From Thelephora terrestris (Eukaryota; Basidiomycota; Agaricomycetes; Thelephorales; Thelephoraceae): a stretch of 64,000 nucleotides of DNA. A program made the translations under genes and the position numbers. Each line of letters opens with the position of its first letter. The first letter of the stretch is position 1. This document shows, piece after piece, positions 34,656-45,233 of the stretch. The stretch spans positions 682,001 to 746,000 of the forward strand of contig WIUZ02000010.1 of assembly GCA_015956445.1 (NCBI GenBank), given 5' to 3'. The notes under the pieces are model-generated. The model did no database searches and was not told where the DNA came from. It saw only the letters and a list, made by a program, of their open reading frames with translations.

Positions 34656-36097
34656 AACCACTACTGGTATGGGGTGGTTGTTTCCCTGTTTTTTGTTCTC
34701 GTGCATATATTCGCTATCCTTCTTAGAGTCGATGGACTTGTCCGCAGATTTGCTTCTATGCGACAAATCGTGCACTCCTTTGATTTGCCTGCAACAACTC
34801 CCGGATCTGTATGAGAGTTAGCGTTGGGTCCCATTGCAAGATGGATGTATCCCATTGTCATCAACCATAAGCCTTGCGGACGACTGCTCATATCTCTTCA
34901 ACTACCTTCACGCTTCCCGGGACAAATTGATGTCTAAAAGGCTTCGCGTAGGGTATCCTATGGTCCCTGACTGGTTCAGAGGTCACTTCTGTTTAGAAGG
35001 TTCTAGCCATTCCACCCCACAGATGTGGTCATGTACCACAGTTTATCCCACCGGACTTCTCCCCTCCTTGTATGTGATCTCGCTCACCTGCTGGCCTTGT
35101 AGTGTGACAAGAGAGGGTTATGGGAATGCCCTCCCTTCAGTGACCTCATCAGGAAAATCACGAGTCAGCTCCACGAAATTGGAAGTACCTGGAATGACAG
35201 ATGCTACCGTCGAAGCGCTTGGAAGTGCCTCCAGTATTGATAGTCAGTTCCAAGTGCACCGAAGCTTGTAGAATCGCTGTTCAGTAGATTTTTTTCCCCA
35301 CTAACTTATTCTGCAAGCACTGGATCTGGAAGGGGTGGGAAATGCTTGTGCTTGGAATAAGCCCCAATGGCTTCAATGATGCATTGTACTAAGCTTTGTC
35401 AGAGTGCATCTATGAAAAGTGACCCAGTAAGCGCTCTGAATCGCTTGGAAGCGCATGGAGCTGACTTTAATCTACCGAAGCGCGTGGGTTATACAGTATC
35501 CTGATCTTGTCTTGTGCTTGTGGAGGAGTTCAGCTCTCTCAGTTGCCCAGATGTGATTTTCACTGTGAACCCTCCAAGCCGTGATCAACTCCCCAGCTAC
35601 CAGTTGGACATCTCTGGTGTGGGATCCAGCTGGGTGTGATGATTTCGCCGTTTACCCCCTTTTACTTCCTTTTATTTAACGCCTCATCACCACTAAGTCA
35701 GTTGGTGCCCTGCCCTAAACATGGCGGTAAACTGTTTATTATGCCATATGCCCTATGCTTAACGATTCAAAGTCCAATACGTGGAACATGCTACTAGTCA
35801 AGATACCCCAGAAGACCCGAGGTATAATACGTGAACATGTACCGGCGGACCTTCATACGAAGATCCCCCCTACCTGGCCCTGTGTTGCCCCTGGACGACT
35901 AGTAGATATTCAGGCTACCGACAACAAGGGATGTATTAATAAGTGTCGCGCGTTGACCTCTCACAGAAGTCAACTGGCTTATTAATCTGACCCTTGGATT
36001 GGACTTATGAAAACCATTATGCTTTACGACTCATGGATCACACGCAATAGACAAGATAGAAGATTGATTCCAAGGAGACATAGTACAAAAGAGTTAT
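34656..36097. other. Accessory region without a recognised gene
   Basis: A plus-strand frame at 34834-35271 (145 codons) has no recognisable family. Two loosely repeated segments with gcgcttggaagtgc / tcgcttggaagcgc occur near 35217 and 35443. No gene is called. Confidence 0.45.
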
Positions 36098-37241
36098 CTA
36101 ATCAATATCTCTGCGGATCCTTGGTACTACCTCCAAGGCCGACCTCACCAGCTCCTCGTTCACCCAGTTCTGCTCCCTAATCTTGTTTGGGTCCACGTCC
36201 GACAGGTTATCGTAATCTGGAAGTTCCGTATCAGAGTTCGGTTCACTATCAGGAACGAACTCAGCATACGGGTCATACTCCAAGGCAGGCCATTGACAAC
36301 GACTACCCCAAGGAGTAGACATGAACTCAGGACGAGGGGTGTCCCTACAGACGACTCCCAAGTTCTGGTAGAACTCGTCGCTCCCAATCTCAATGACCTC
36401 ATCATCAACAGGAACCAACCTGTTTTCGTGACAGACCAACAAACGAGCGGGTGGTGACTCAGCCCGATTGGGAACAATCGGTGACCCGTCCCGATGTGGA
36501 ACCTCCAACTCCTCTTCTTCAACTTGAACCTCCGGCTCATTGCACCTCCTCTGGAGATCCTGGACTTCTCCGGTCAACTCGGAAATACGACGAGTAAGGC
36601 GAACCTAAAAGGAACAGGATTAGAAGAAAGCAACTATCTTCAATCCCAGCCCCCTTACCTTGTCGTCCTCCAATTCTCTGGTCTTAGTAACCAGAGCCCG
36701 GACCAAGTCCTTGAGAGTGGTCAACTCTCCCTTCAACAGATCAATATCGGCGCCCTGCCGAACAAGGCTATCTTCTTGTCCATGAATAACACCTTGCATG
36801 TCTTCCTTCCAATTCTCCAAAGCTTCTATCTCCTCACGACGACCATCAATACGCTCGTTGACATGAGCCACTTCATCCATTAACATGGACCCAATGTTCC
36901 CCGTATGGAGAACGCTGGCCTCCAACACAGAGTTGAAGGTCTCGTTGGCCTCAGTCACAAACTCGACACCCCTATTGAGGAGTTCGTTCGTCCCTGAAAC
37001 CTAAAAGGAGTTAGTTTGCTTTCCTAAATCGGAATGCGCAACCAGACCCCCCACCTAAATCAGAGAACCCTTCCTTAGGGTCGGCGGTGGCGGTATGGTC
37101 CATAACTGCTCCCAAAGTGGGATAGGGACGAGATGGATCACAACGAGCATGGGAGAAACGATCAATGTTGAAGTTACTCTCCTGGACAGGAGAGTAGGAA
37201 GTAGAGCGGCAGGTGGGAACACGAGTTTGAGCACGAGGCAT
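36098..37241 (-). CDS. Coiled-coil protein of unknown function, three exons
   Basis: The start ATG at 37241 gives MPRAQTRVPTCRSTSYSPVQ. Exon 1 is about 63 residues. Exon 2 (from about 37001) encodes a long coiled coil with heptad leucines (DGRREEIEALENWKEDM, DIDLLKGELTTLKDLVRAL). Exon 3 begins RLTRRISELTGEVQDLQRRC, then turns acidic and proline-rich (VQVEEEELEVPH, NRLVPVDDEVIEIGSDE) and ends RIRRDID. Both introns are short GT-AG and keep phase. A TATA box and two CCAAT boxes lie upstream. No enzyme or binding domain is recognised. Its exon layout, coiled coil and a short LV.(V/I)(D/E)DEV(I/M)E(I/V) motif resemble the gene at 41954, which runs the other way. Confidence 0.7.
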
Positions 37242-37301
37242 GTTGGCTATGTGTAACAAAGGGTGGTTTGTTGAGAGACCCAGTCATCCAACCCCCTTTG
37301 G

Positions 37302-37525
37302 TTATATACCAAATGCCACGCCCCTTCCACGACTCAGGAGTTGAGTCACCCTTTCTATTGTTTACTGCGCATGACCCACATGACATTATATGCCCCTATC
37401 TTTAGTCATATGCTCCCCTTTTTGCTATTGGCTGTTAGTCAGCCATACCCACATTCCTTCCGAACATTCTCAGGATACGTCATGCTTTGTAACTGTTTTG
37501 TAATGCTCTCAAATTGCTATTGGCC
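37302..37525 (-). promoter_or_regulatory. TATA box and two CCAAT boxes of the coiled-coil gene
   Basis: On the minus strand ggtatataacc lies about 60 bp before the ATG at 37241. Two copies of gccaatagcaa lie at about 37423-37433 and 37514-37524. CCAAT boxes are sites for the Hap complex. This well-formed promoter argues that the gene is, or was recently, expressed. Confidence 0.6.
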
Positions 37526-40140
37526 GCCACACTTTCATTTATCAGCTGATAATTTGTAGCATTAGTCACCACGTAAAGCACAGACCATGCAGTGCTGTGT
37601 TTGTATCATTAGTATAGTTACGTGTCACTGTCACGTCACAAATCTAAGTAGTATATATACTCAGAGTAGTTTAGCCTGTACTCCTTAGATTTGTTATCAT
37701 CAGACTCTCCGTGACCTCTACTGCTGTGTGCTTAGAGCAAGAGTGCCTGAAGACCCTTGTCTCCTTCTTTTTCCTCCTCTCCAATCTAGTCTGTGAAGAG
37801 ACTTCTGATATCCCTGGGTTTGCAACAGGGTTATAACTGTGTGTTTGACCCCTGCGTGTGATAGGTTTGGATAGCAAGAGTGCTATTGAACTGTAGAGGT
37901 CGCGTTGGCCTGACACTGGGGTCTGGAAGGATGCTTTGCAAAGGCCAGTGAAAATATCCCAGGTCTGTCAGGGCCACTCTACCCCAACAACTACCAGTGC
38001 ACTGAGCCGACTCCACAGAGTACTCACTAGTCCAACTAGCTGTGAGAGAATGATCACGTCTCTATTCTTCCGGTAGGTTGTCCGAGGTCACTACAAGTCA
38101 GGTCGAAATCCTAAAGGGAAACCCAACCTAAACCATGCTTCGCTTGGTTTATCCAACAAGGGTTTATCCCTACAGCAGGATTGATGACTCCACCAGGGGA
38201 TCGACTGGACGCTCAAGGTGTTCTATAAGCTGAACGCTGGGGTTCTATAGTTACGAGGCACAGTTGAGGTGCAGAGCAGGAGGGAGAGCAGATGGGGGAT
38301 GTCTTGGGTTCAAACAGAAAACTCTGACTTGTCCTTAACTGCAACTGGGCTGAGAAGGGCAGAGGATTTCCTGAGGTAACAAAACTAAGGTACTACGATA
38401 CAGCCACAGTTGCTACTTATACTAAAGGAGTGGCCATGACGTCAGTAACCCTAATATACCCTTATCAAGACAGAACAAAGGGAGATAAGGAGTGTGAGAA
38501 CGCTAAGTAAGGGAAGCGAACAAATATGACGCGTGGGAGAATAAAGGACAAAGGGCCTTACTAGCGTGTGAAGGAGTGCATAAGAGACAACAATAGTCCG
38601 CATGAAACATAGGAGTAAAGATAACACTAGTCCTAAAAGAAATAGGGGCATGGGGTCATAAAAGTTCGTACCTGGGGATCACACCCAAGGGTCAGGTGAG
38701 AATCTTCTTGGATGCTTCCTTTGGAGAGGCCAAAGATAGAGACCATTCATCATCCCTTGTTGTCTGTAGGCGGTAACAGCATCACGAACTAGTGGCAACC
38801 TCAACGTACGTTGACATGCCTCCATTCTCTGGAGTACTCGTCGGCGACATTCCCTACGTCCCTTTCCCTCGGGATGCTTCGCGACGTTTCGCGACGTTTC
38901 TATACTCTCTATACCTCCCTACCCCCCCCCTATGCATCCCTATACTTCCCTACATACCCGTATATCTCCCTTTACCTCACTACTCCCTTCCCTATACTAA
39001 CCTACTCGTCCCGATGCTTCGCGACCTTCCCGATGTTTTAGTATTCTCCCTATCTCTCGCTACCCCCCCCCCCCCGACCTCCCTATATCCCTCCCAACAC
39101 TACACCATTTGCGACCCCTCCCTATATCTTCTCCCGACTTCCCTATACCTTCGCGATATCTCCCTACACCATTCCCCTCGATCTCTTGATCCCTATGCTT
39201 GATCATTCCCTTTTGGTTCATTTCTCAACCACATCTCTTTCCTTGGTCGTTCCCTTCGATCCCTCGCCCTCCCTATGTCATAGACTCGTCATTAGGTCTT
39301 TTGACATCATTTGGTTCGTTCTCTCTTGCTTCCTACGTTCTCAGAGCCTCCTAGATTAGTATATATGCCTCTGTATTCAATAGACTCAGCAGAGACCAAT
39401 CCAGGGGACTGATTCCCATGTTTTCCTCTCCCTATCGTTCTCCTCTCATCGTCATCGTCTCCCTATAGTCTCCTGCATCTTCCCTATCGTTCTCGTCGTC
39501 ATACCTGCATCCCTGCGTTCCCCTCGTCGTCTCTAGCGTCCTGTCGTCATCCCGAAGATCCCGACCTCCCGAAGTTCTTGTCGTCGTCCCGAAGTTTTCC
39601 CTCGTCGTTCCTTTGTCTGTTTTATTGATTCCCTTCTGTTATCTTTAGTTATCTTTAGTTCCCTCTTGATATCTACTTCTCCCTACACATCCCAACGTTC
39701 CCGACATTTCCCGACATTTCCCTACAGTTCCCTACGTGTCCCTACGGAGCTAGGAGGCATCGTACGACCAAGGACCATCTTCATCGACGTTGACAGGGCA
39801 CCCCATCTTCTCCCCATCGGACCTTAGCCCACATAGCCCCTGTTCAACGTCCAAACATGAGGAGGTCGGGCCTAGACTCATGGGAATGAGGGATTACAGA
39901 TTCGCCGGTGTTTCACGCTAACGGCTACTTCCACATTCGCTGAGCTAAACAAAAGGAGTCTAAGGCACTCCTTCTGAATAACGGCAATTCCTTCCTCCGG
40001 TTAGGAGACTGTGATGTGACTGTCCACGTGTGTGATCAGGGTCCAGGGTTGATCGTAATCGTAAAGTCATGAGGGGTCGTAAAAGGGGTTCGTGATGTCA
40101 TAAAGGGGTCATCAGGGTCTTAAGACCTATTTTAGTGCGC
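37526..40140. other. 2.6 kb without genes: promoter-like, low-complexity and purine/pyrimidine-biased DNA
   Basis: No coding sequence is visible on either strand. A second TATA-like motif (agtatatatact) lies near 37652, in sequence that resembles a retroelement leader but has no ends I can define. 38870-39760 is polypyrimidine (separate entry). 39760-40140 is mixed sequence leading into the candidate LTR. Confidence 0.6.
38870..39760 (+). repeat. Polypyrimidine, CCCTA-rich degenerate satellite-like tract
   Basis: For almost 900 bp the plus strand is dominated by C and T. Variants of ccctat/ccctac recur every 5-20 bases, with sub-blocks rich in cgtcgt and cccgaag/cccgac. There is no constant period, so it is not a simple tandem array. 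It ends abruptly near 39760. The open frames inside it are low-complexity artefacts. Confidence 0.75.
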
Positions 40141-40340
40141 TGTCGGACCCCAGGATTATCATTATTTATTTTACGATTTAACGCACAATTTATACTCAAC
40201 AGACTGGTCAATGGATTATTTAAATGATTTAAATATTGTTTAATCCAGATAAGATTAGATAACAGAAATCTAATTATAATCCATTATAGATAAGATAAGA
40301 TAAGGACCCTGAAGATTAGATCAAGAGATCAGATAGCCAT

Positions 40341-40532
40341 GGAAAACCATGGAATATCATAGAATCTCCCGGAACATGCTGGAACATGCTGGAACATGCT
40401 GGAACATTCTAGAAGGTGACGGAACGTCACAAATGTGATGATTTGTCACACAAAGAACAAGACGGAAACTAATGGAACATGGCGGAATCTTACGGAATAC
40501 TGTGGAAGGTGCTGGAATGTTCTAGAACATTC
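40341..40532 (+). promoter_or_regulatory. Phased RGAA array ending in a perfect heat shock element
   Basis: RGAA (mostly GGAA) starts at 40341, 40351, 40361, 40371, 40381, 40391, 40401, 40411 and 40421, and again at 40454, 40464, 40474, 40484, 40494, 40504, 40514 and 40524. That is exactly one per 10 bp in each block. 40402-40414 reads GAACATTCTAGAA, and 40515-40532 reads GAATGTTCTAGAACATTC, a perfect 18-bp palindrome of four alternating GAA/TTC units. Both match the heat shock element (nGAAnnTTCnnGAAn); the 10-bp-spaced GAA units match the step-type form. The palindrome ends 14 bp before the TATA box. Confidence 0.75.
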
Positions 40533-40545
40533 TTGTGTAAAATAG

Positions 40546-40553
40546 TATATATA
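40546..40553 (+). promoter_or_regulatory. TATA box of the candidate LTR
   Basis: The sequence tatatata lies 14 bp after the heat-shock-type palindrome and is followed by a C/A-rich probable transcription start region (cctcaaccccac). This is the only strong TATA box in the segment. Confidence 0.6.
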
Positions 40554-41157
40554 GACCTCAACCCCACTTCTAAGAGAAAAGACAGGTACCTACTGCTCAG
40601 GAGAAAAGCACAGTTTGCTCTATCCACACATCAGCTGAGCATCCTTTTGCTCAGTGTCTCTTTTCCCCCCCACTTTACATCTACCCCCTCTCTCTCTACA
40701 TCTACCCTCTAAAGTATCTACCTCAATTCCCTTAGGACTGATTGGTTGAGTGATTTGAGCAATCACATACCATATTTTAGCCCTACCCTCTGTGAGAAGA
40801 AGTTCTAAGTCAGAAGAACTGAATAAGCTTAGTACACTTGAGACGTTGGAATCTTGGTATCTGTAGTACTAAAGTCTGAAACTTTAGGCAGATAACCCCA
40901 CCTCAGAGAAGTGACTGACTGAGTGACAGCCAGATTTAGCAGTACCACAAGGACTTACGACATATTTTACGACATAGGTTTATTATCTGAAGATTATTGA
41001 AGACATATCAGTTAGACGTACTAGACGTCATCTGCAGCAAAGTTTAGGGTATCAGTTATACCCTCCCAGTTTTACGACATATCTTGTCACCTTTACAACA
41101 TATCTAGCACAGCCCCAGGTGTAAGTGTACACCTTCCCTTTTAGGTCTAGTCACACG

Positions 41158-41282
41158 ACACAGCCTCAACACAGCCTTAGGCATAGCCCTAAGCCCAGCA
41201 TCAATACACAGCCTCAATACACAGCCTTAGGCACAGCCCTAAGCACAGCATCAAAGCACAGCATCAAAGCACAGCCTTTGGA
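41158..41282 (+). repeat. Imperfect ~48-bp tandem repeat inside the candidate LTR
   Basis: A unit containing cacagcct(c/t)a...cagcc(c)taag..cagcatcaa occurs a little over twice in tandem, with a shorter sub-repeat (agcacagcatcaa) at its end. The repeated words are cacagcc, ttaggca and agcatcaa. Confidence 0.7.
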
Positions 41283-41953
41283 ATTCAGCCTCAAACACAC
41301 CCTTTGAGCACCCCCCTCTTTCCCCCTCCCCTTTGGTCTACCTCAGTAGATCATCCCCTCCACTCTTGATCTCCCCTTAGATCAGGAACTCCATTCCCAT
41401 CAAATCACCACCAAACCCCCACACACCAGATAAGTGTCTAATCAAGGAACAGGAACAACTGAGTGATATAGTACGTCTGATTCCCTTGGAACAATACTGA
41501 AGGACACACTCACAGAGTAGATCCCTCAGCGAACTCATCAGGTCCGAGAGCCGGAAAGAGGAACCCCGCTCACCCTGTGGAGTTGTTAGTCGCGTTCATA
41601 GACTACTCAACCAGCCTGCTTAGCTTCTATACACTTAGTCTCTAAGCGAACCAACTGGGTCTAGTTATCTTCTGTATAGAACATAACACTACACCACCCA
41701 CGAGCACGACAGCGCGCGCGTTCTAGGCGTTCCGGAACGAAGTTCTTCCAAGGCCGTCCCGCGGGCCGAGGTGTCAGCTTGATGTAGTAAGCCAACGATG
41801 ATAGTACAGTGGCGGAAGTTGATGTGACCCGGACCAATGAGGTTTGTCGAGGTAGGTCACGTGAAGGATCACCGATCTAGGCTATAAGAAGGACGTCTTC
41901 TTGGAGCCATCCTTGATCAGCAACACCAGCAACTTCCCCATCCTCTTACCAAC

Positions 41954-43691
41954 ATGTCTTTCCCCAACAACCATACCTACAAGGTCGCCAATGGTATCTC
42001 CACCATCTCTCACATCGACCGTCGTGCTGCTGCTCGCAAGACCTATGCCACTACGGCGGGGACTCCCTATACCACAGATGACCAGGTATGGGGGAGGTCT
42101 AGAGCTTCGTGTGTTTGCACTAACGCCTTCCTCTAGGTAGAGGTTCGTTCTTTAGGGCGTTGATGTCCAGCTAACGGCTTCTAGGTCTTGGAGATCGTCA
42201 AGGAGGTGGACGCCGAACGTCTCAGGGAGACGATCCCTCATTTGATGGGGTTGACCTGGGACGATGAGCTCTGGGTCTGGTCCATGATTGCCGAGAAGGT
42301 GATTTTCCAGATGAGGGGTAGGTTCGGGGAGTTGGAGCATCCGATTAAGAAGGAGCTCTGGTACACCCTGCAAAGGGGGATCTACAATCAGGACCTGTTG
42401 GAACACGGGGCAACCGTTCCTCGGGCCGTCCGCCATGCCACCGCTTCTACTACACTGTTGTGGTCACTCGTTCGGGAGGGGGAGAGCCGGGTAGGTTCTC
42501 CGTTTGAATATTTGAGTATGACTCTCGACTAATCAAACTGCCTAGGTTGAATGTTTGGAGCGCGAGGTGAAGGAGGCAAAGGCAGACGTCCTTCGTCTGT
42601 CGGCAGAGGGTCTGCTGATGAAGGAGACTCTGGCTGCCTTCCAGCAGGGGACGAATGAGGCGTTGGAGGCGATGGTTGCTAACCATCAAGAGTTGGTCGC
42701 CGGGCTGAAGGTCAGGGATAACAACATCAAGGGGGCGTTGGCCAGGAGGGATGAAAAGGTTCTTTCAGCCTTTGCAGGTTTATGCAATGACTGAGAGACT
42801 TCTTCTAGACGGAACAGCTCGAGGACGTGGTGGCCGCATTGACGGCGCAGGTTGAGTCCTTACAGGAAAAGACCTGCAACTGCCAGAAGGGTCCTGTGTT
42901 GGTTGGTCAGGGGACCGCCGATGTTCCGTTCGAACTGGAGTACGCCGACGAGGTGGTACTCCCATCGCCTAACCCGTCGTCTTATGCGACACCTCCGATC
43001 GAGAACTCGGTTCCCATCCCGACTCCGGCTCCTGCTTCCATGTTGGCCGAGTCTGACAAGGAAAACTGCCGGCGCTGTCTGTTGCAGCCGATCAGTCAGC
43101 TGGTCAAGATTGAGGATGAGGTCATGGAGGTTGACCGGGCCGAAGATGTTCCAAGGGCCATGGAGGTACGTCCGGTGACAACAGGGCAGCGTTGTAAACG
43201 CTCTTGACGCCGCGTTGCTCATCGCATGGCGCCTTCCGCTAACCCGTACCCTCGACCAGTTGAGTCGGATGGTGACCAGTCTGGTCGAGATGAGGGACAT
43301 GGGTACCGATACCGGGTCAACCGTCCCTACCGACAGGTCGAGTCGGAGATCCAGCTTCGCCACCAGCTTAGACTCGCAAGACAGGATCCCACCCAGGGTT
43401 CCGACAAGGGAGACGGAGGGTCACTCGCTGACTACGTCGATAGTGCTGCCGGGCAGTCACCCGGTGATGGAGATGTGGGACCAGGTGTTCCGCAGTTCGG
43501 TGACATCTGGGAGGCTGATCGGTCCGCTCGAAGGTATCTCTTCTTATCGGCTTGAACTAGTTGTTCAGCTGAGCGCTGAAGATGGTGACGCCATGTTTGG
43601 AGAGGTCCTTGCGAGGAGGGGCCAGCACTACGATCTCCGGGATGGACGTTTGATGACCATGAGGCCTGCCGTAGATAGAGTCGACTTTTGA
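41954..43691 (+). CDS. Coiled-coil protein of unknown function, five exons
   Basis: A TATA box (ggctataagaag, about 41880) precedes the ATG at 41954 (MSFPNNHTYKVANGISTI). Exon 2 encodes a compact helical domain (LTWDDELWVWSMIAEKVIF, YNQDLLEHGA). Exon 3 encodes a coiled coil (VECLEREVKEAKADVLRL). Exon 4 encodes AALTAQVESLQEKTCNC followed by an acidic/proline-rich segment with LVKIEDEVMEVDRAED. An intron (about 43168-43260, gtacgt...gaccag) keeps phase into LSRMVTSLVEMRDMGTD and the last exon, stop 43689-43691. If that intron is not used the protein ends at 43205-43207. The intron before exon 4 has a weak donor (gttctt). No family is recognised. It parallels the gene at 36098 in layout. Confidence 0.65.
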
Positions 43692-43879
43692 TGGACTTGG
43701 ATAGCACCGTATATAGCCATGTTGTTACGATTCGCTGGGAATGGTACACGCGTTTGTGTGTTTTGAATGATTGGGGTGAAAGATAAGGAGTGCGAGGCAT
43801 TCAAAACATAAGAAGTGGTAAGAAGAGTTCGAAGAAAGAGCATGTTATAAAAAGTTTAAAAATACCATGTTCCTGACAC

Positions 43880-45233
43880 ATGTCTAACTCTTCGGAGGCA
43901 CCTTGGTCCGATAATCCCAACGCGCCGAAGATCCCATACTGGGTGCACTTTGTGGAGAAAATATATTTTTCCGGATCTCTCATCGGCGCAATATTATATG
44001 GTACACCGACCTGTACTCTCGCTTATCTGCCTAGCCTCATGTTCTGCATATCATTCTAGGGATCATTGTCGTTTTGTTTTTCCAATGTATGAACGCATTG
44101 CTCAACCCCGTCAATCGCGCAAGGGGGGGTGTCAAGTGGGGACTCGTGGCCCACACTGCCGCCATGTTCTCATTTTTGATGATATACACCGCGATGAACC
44201 TAAATATTCAATCCATTTCCTTCATTGATAACCGAGAGATTTCTGGCACCAGTGCCGACATTGTGATCCCTCATGGGCCCATTGGATACCAGTGGTTTAT
44301 CCGCTCCCAGTCAATTGGTATTGCTCCCACCCCTATGCTCATTTTGATCAGCTGGTTGGCAGATGGCCTTTTGGTGAGTGTGTCCAAGCTGACCGCCCAG
44401 GTATCCAGTGCTGGCAACTCCTCCAGCTCTATCGCTGCTTTGTTATCTATGCGATGAACTATAAGGTCGTTGCCTTTCCGTTCATGATGTTCCTTGCCTG
44501 TTTGGGTATGTGACCGAGCCCGCTACAAACCGACGACGTGACTGACATTGTCGGTACAGCGACAGGGATCCTCTTCATCTACAAGGCCACGTGAGTGGAC
44601 AGTGCCATCGTAGCCCTCAATGCAATAATCCACTTCGGCGCTCCATTCTTTTCGGTTTCTTTTGTATTCAATGCCATCGTCACACTCATGATCATTGCAT
44701 GACTCGTCATGCATAGAAAGAACATTTGGAATGTCATGGGCGCTACTGCTGGTGTTGGTGGACTGTACAAGACCGTCATCACCATCTTCATTGAGTCCTA
44801 TGCCATATCCACCATCAGTTCTCTGTTATTTATCGGGCCGTGGCTTGCCAAGAGCCCTGTTCAGTACATTTTCTTGCAAATCAATGCGCAAACTCAGGTT
44901 GGTGCCATCTTTATGTTTTTCTGACCTACTGCAATCTCAGGGCAAGATGCATGATAATCTAACCTTTCCATCGATTAGGTTATTGCGCCGTTTCTACTTA
45001 CCCTATGAGTCGCCAATCGGAGGCCATCGACGAATGACGTTACCACCTCCGGGAATGTCGGCTCAATACGGTTTAGCAGCCGAGGGAAACCGGCGGACAG
45101 TGGCAAAATTCCTCCACGTAGGTCTCCCACGAGTTCGATGGACACCGGTGAGTTTGGCGTCGGGGTCGAGACGACGATCGACCTGCATCAAAATAGGACG
45201 GCATCAGGTTCTGAAGGATCCTTCAAAGTCTGA
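43880..45233 (+). pseudogene. DUF6533/DUF6534-like multi-pass membrane protein, decayed by two TGA stops
   Basis: The family has about seven transmembrane helices and is widespread and uncharacterised in Agaricomycetes. Spliced exons give PYWVHFVEKIYFSGSLIGAI, VVLFFQCMNALL, LISWLADGLL, LYRCFVIYAMNYKVVAFPFM and GATAGVGGLYKTVITIFIES, then the C-terminal signature VIAPFLLTL.VANRR and SGNVGSI. Two in-frame TGA codons, at 44700-44702 (in MIIA.LVMHRKN) and 45006-45008 (in VIAPFLLTL.VANRR), each stand where the family has arginine. That fits CGA-to-TGA transitions. Reading frame and splice sites are otherwise intact, so loss is recent. The second stop alone would only trim the tail; the first removes several helices. 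Confidence 0.8.

Larger units (their letters stand above)
40141..41711 (+). mobile_element. Candidate solo LTR of an LTR retrotransposon
   Basis: The segment starts TGTCGGACCCC and ends GAGCACGACA, giving 5-bp inverted ends TGTCG/CGACA with the canonical TG...CA. It is AT-rich against GC-richer flanks, carries its own strong TATA promoter followed by a long untranslated leader, and encodes no protein. The flanks share gcgc on both sides, which could be a short target duplication, but the 5-bp windows do not match exactly. No internal coding region or second LTR is seen in the window, so it would be a solo LTR. Superfamily (Gypsy or Copia) not determinable. At 1.57 kb it is long for a fungal LTR. 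Clean ends suggest it is not ancient. Confidence 0.5.

Noticed and set aside
35170-35480. Repeated gcgcttggaag(t/c)g segments suggesting a small DNA transposon
   Set aside because: The two matches are only about 14 bp with no terminal inverted repeats or target duplication in support.
37640-38060. Second LTR-like segment with its own TATA motif and an inverted CCTGACA/TGTCAGG pair
   Set aside because: No defined ends, no repeat partner in the window and no target duplication. The inverted pair is short enough to occur by chance.
38792-39202. Open frames of 76-136 codons in the polypyrimidine tract
   Set aside because: The peptides are Pro/Tyr/Leu/Ser repeats dictated by ccctat-type DNA. No start context, splice site or family is present.
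41125-41307. Open frame over the tandem repeat in the candidate LTR
   Set aside because: It merely translates the repeat (TQPQ/SPKPS-like). No gene structure is present.
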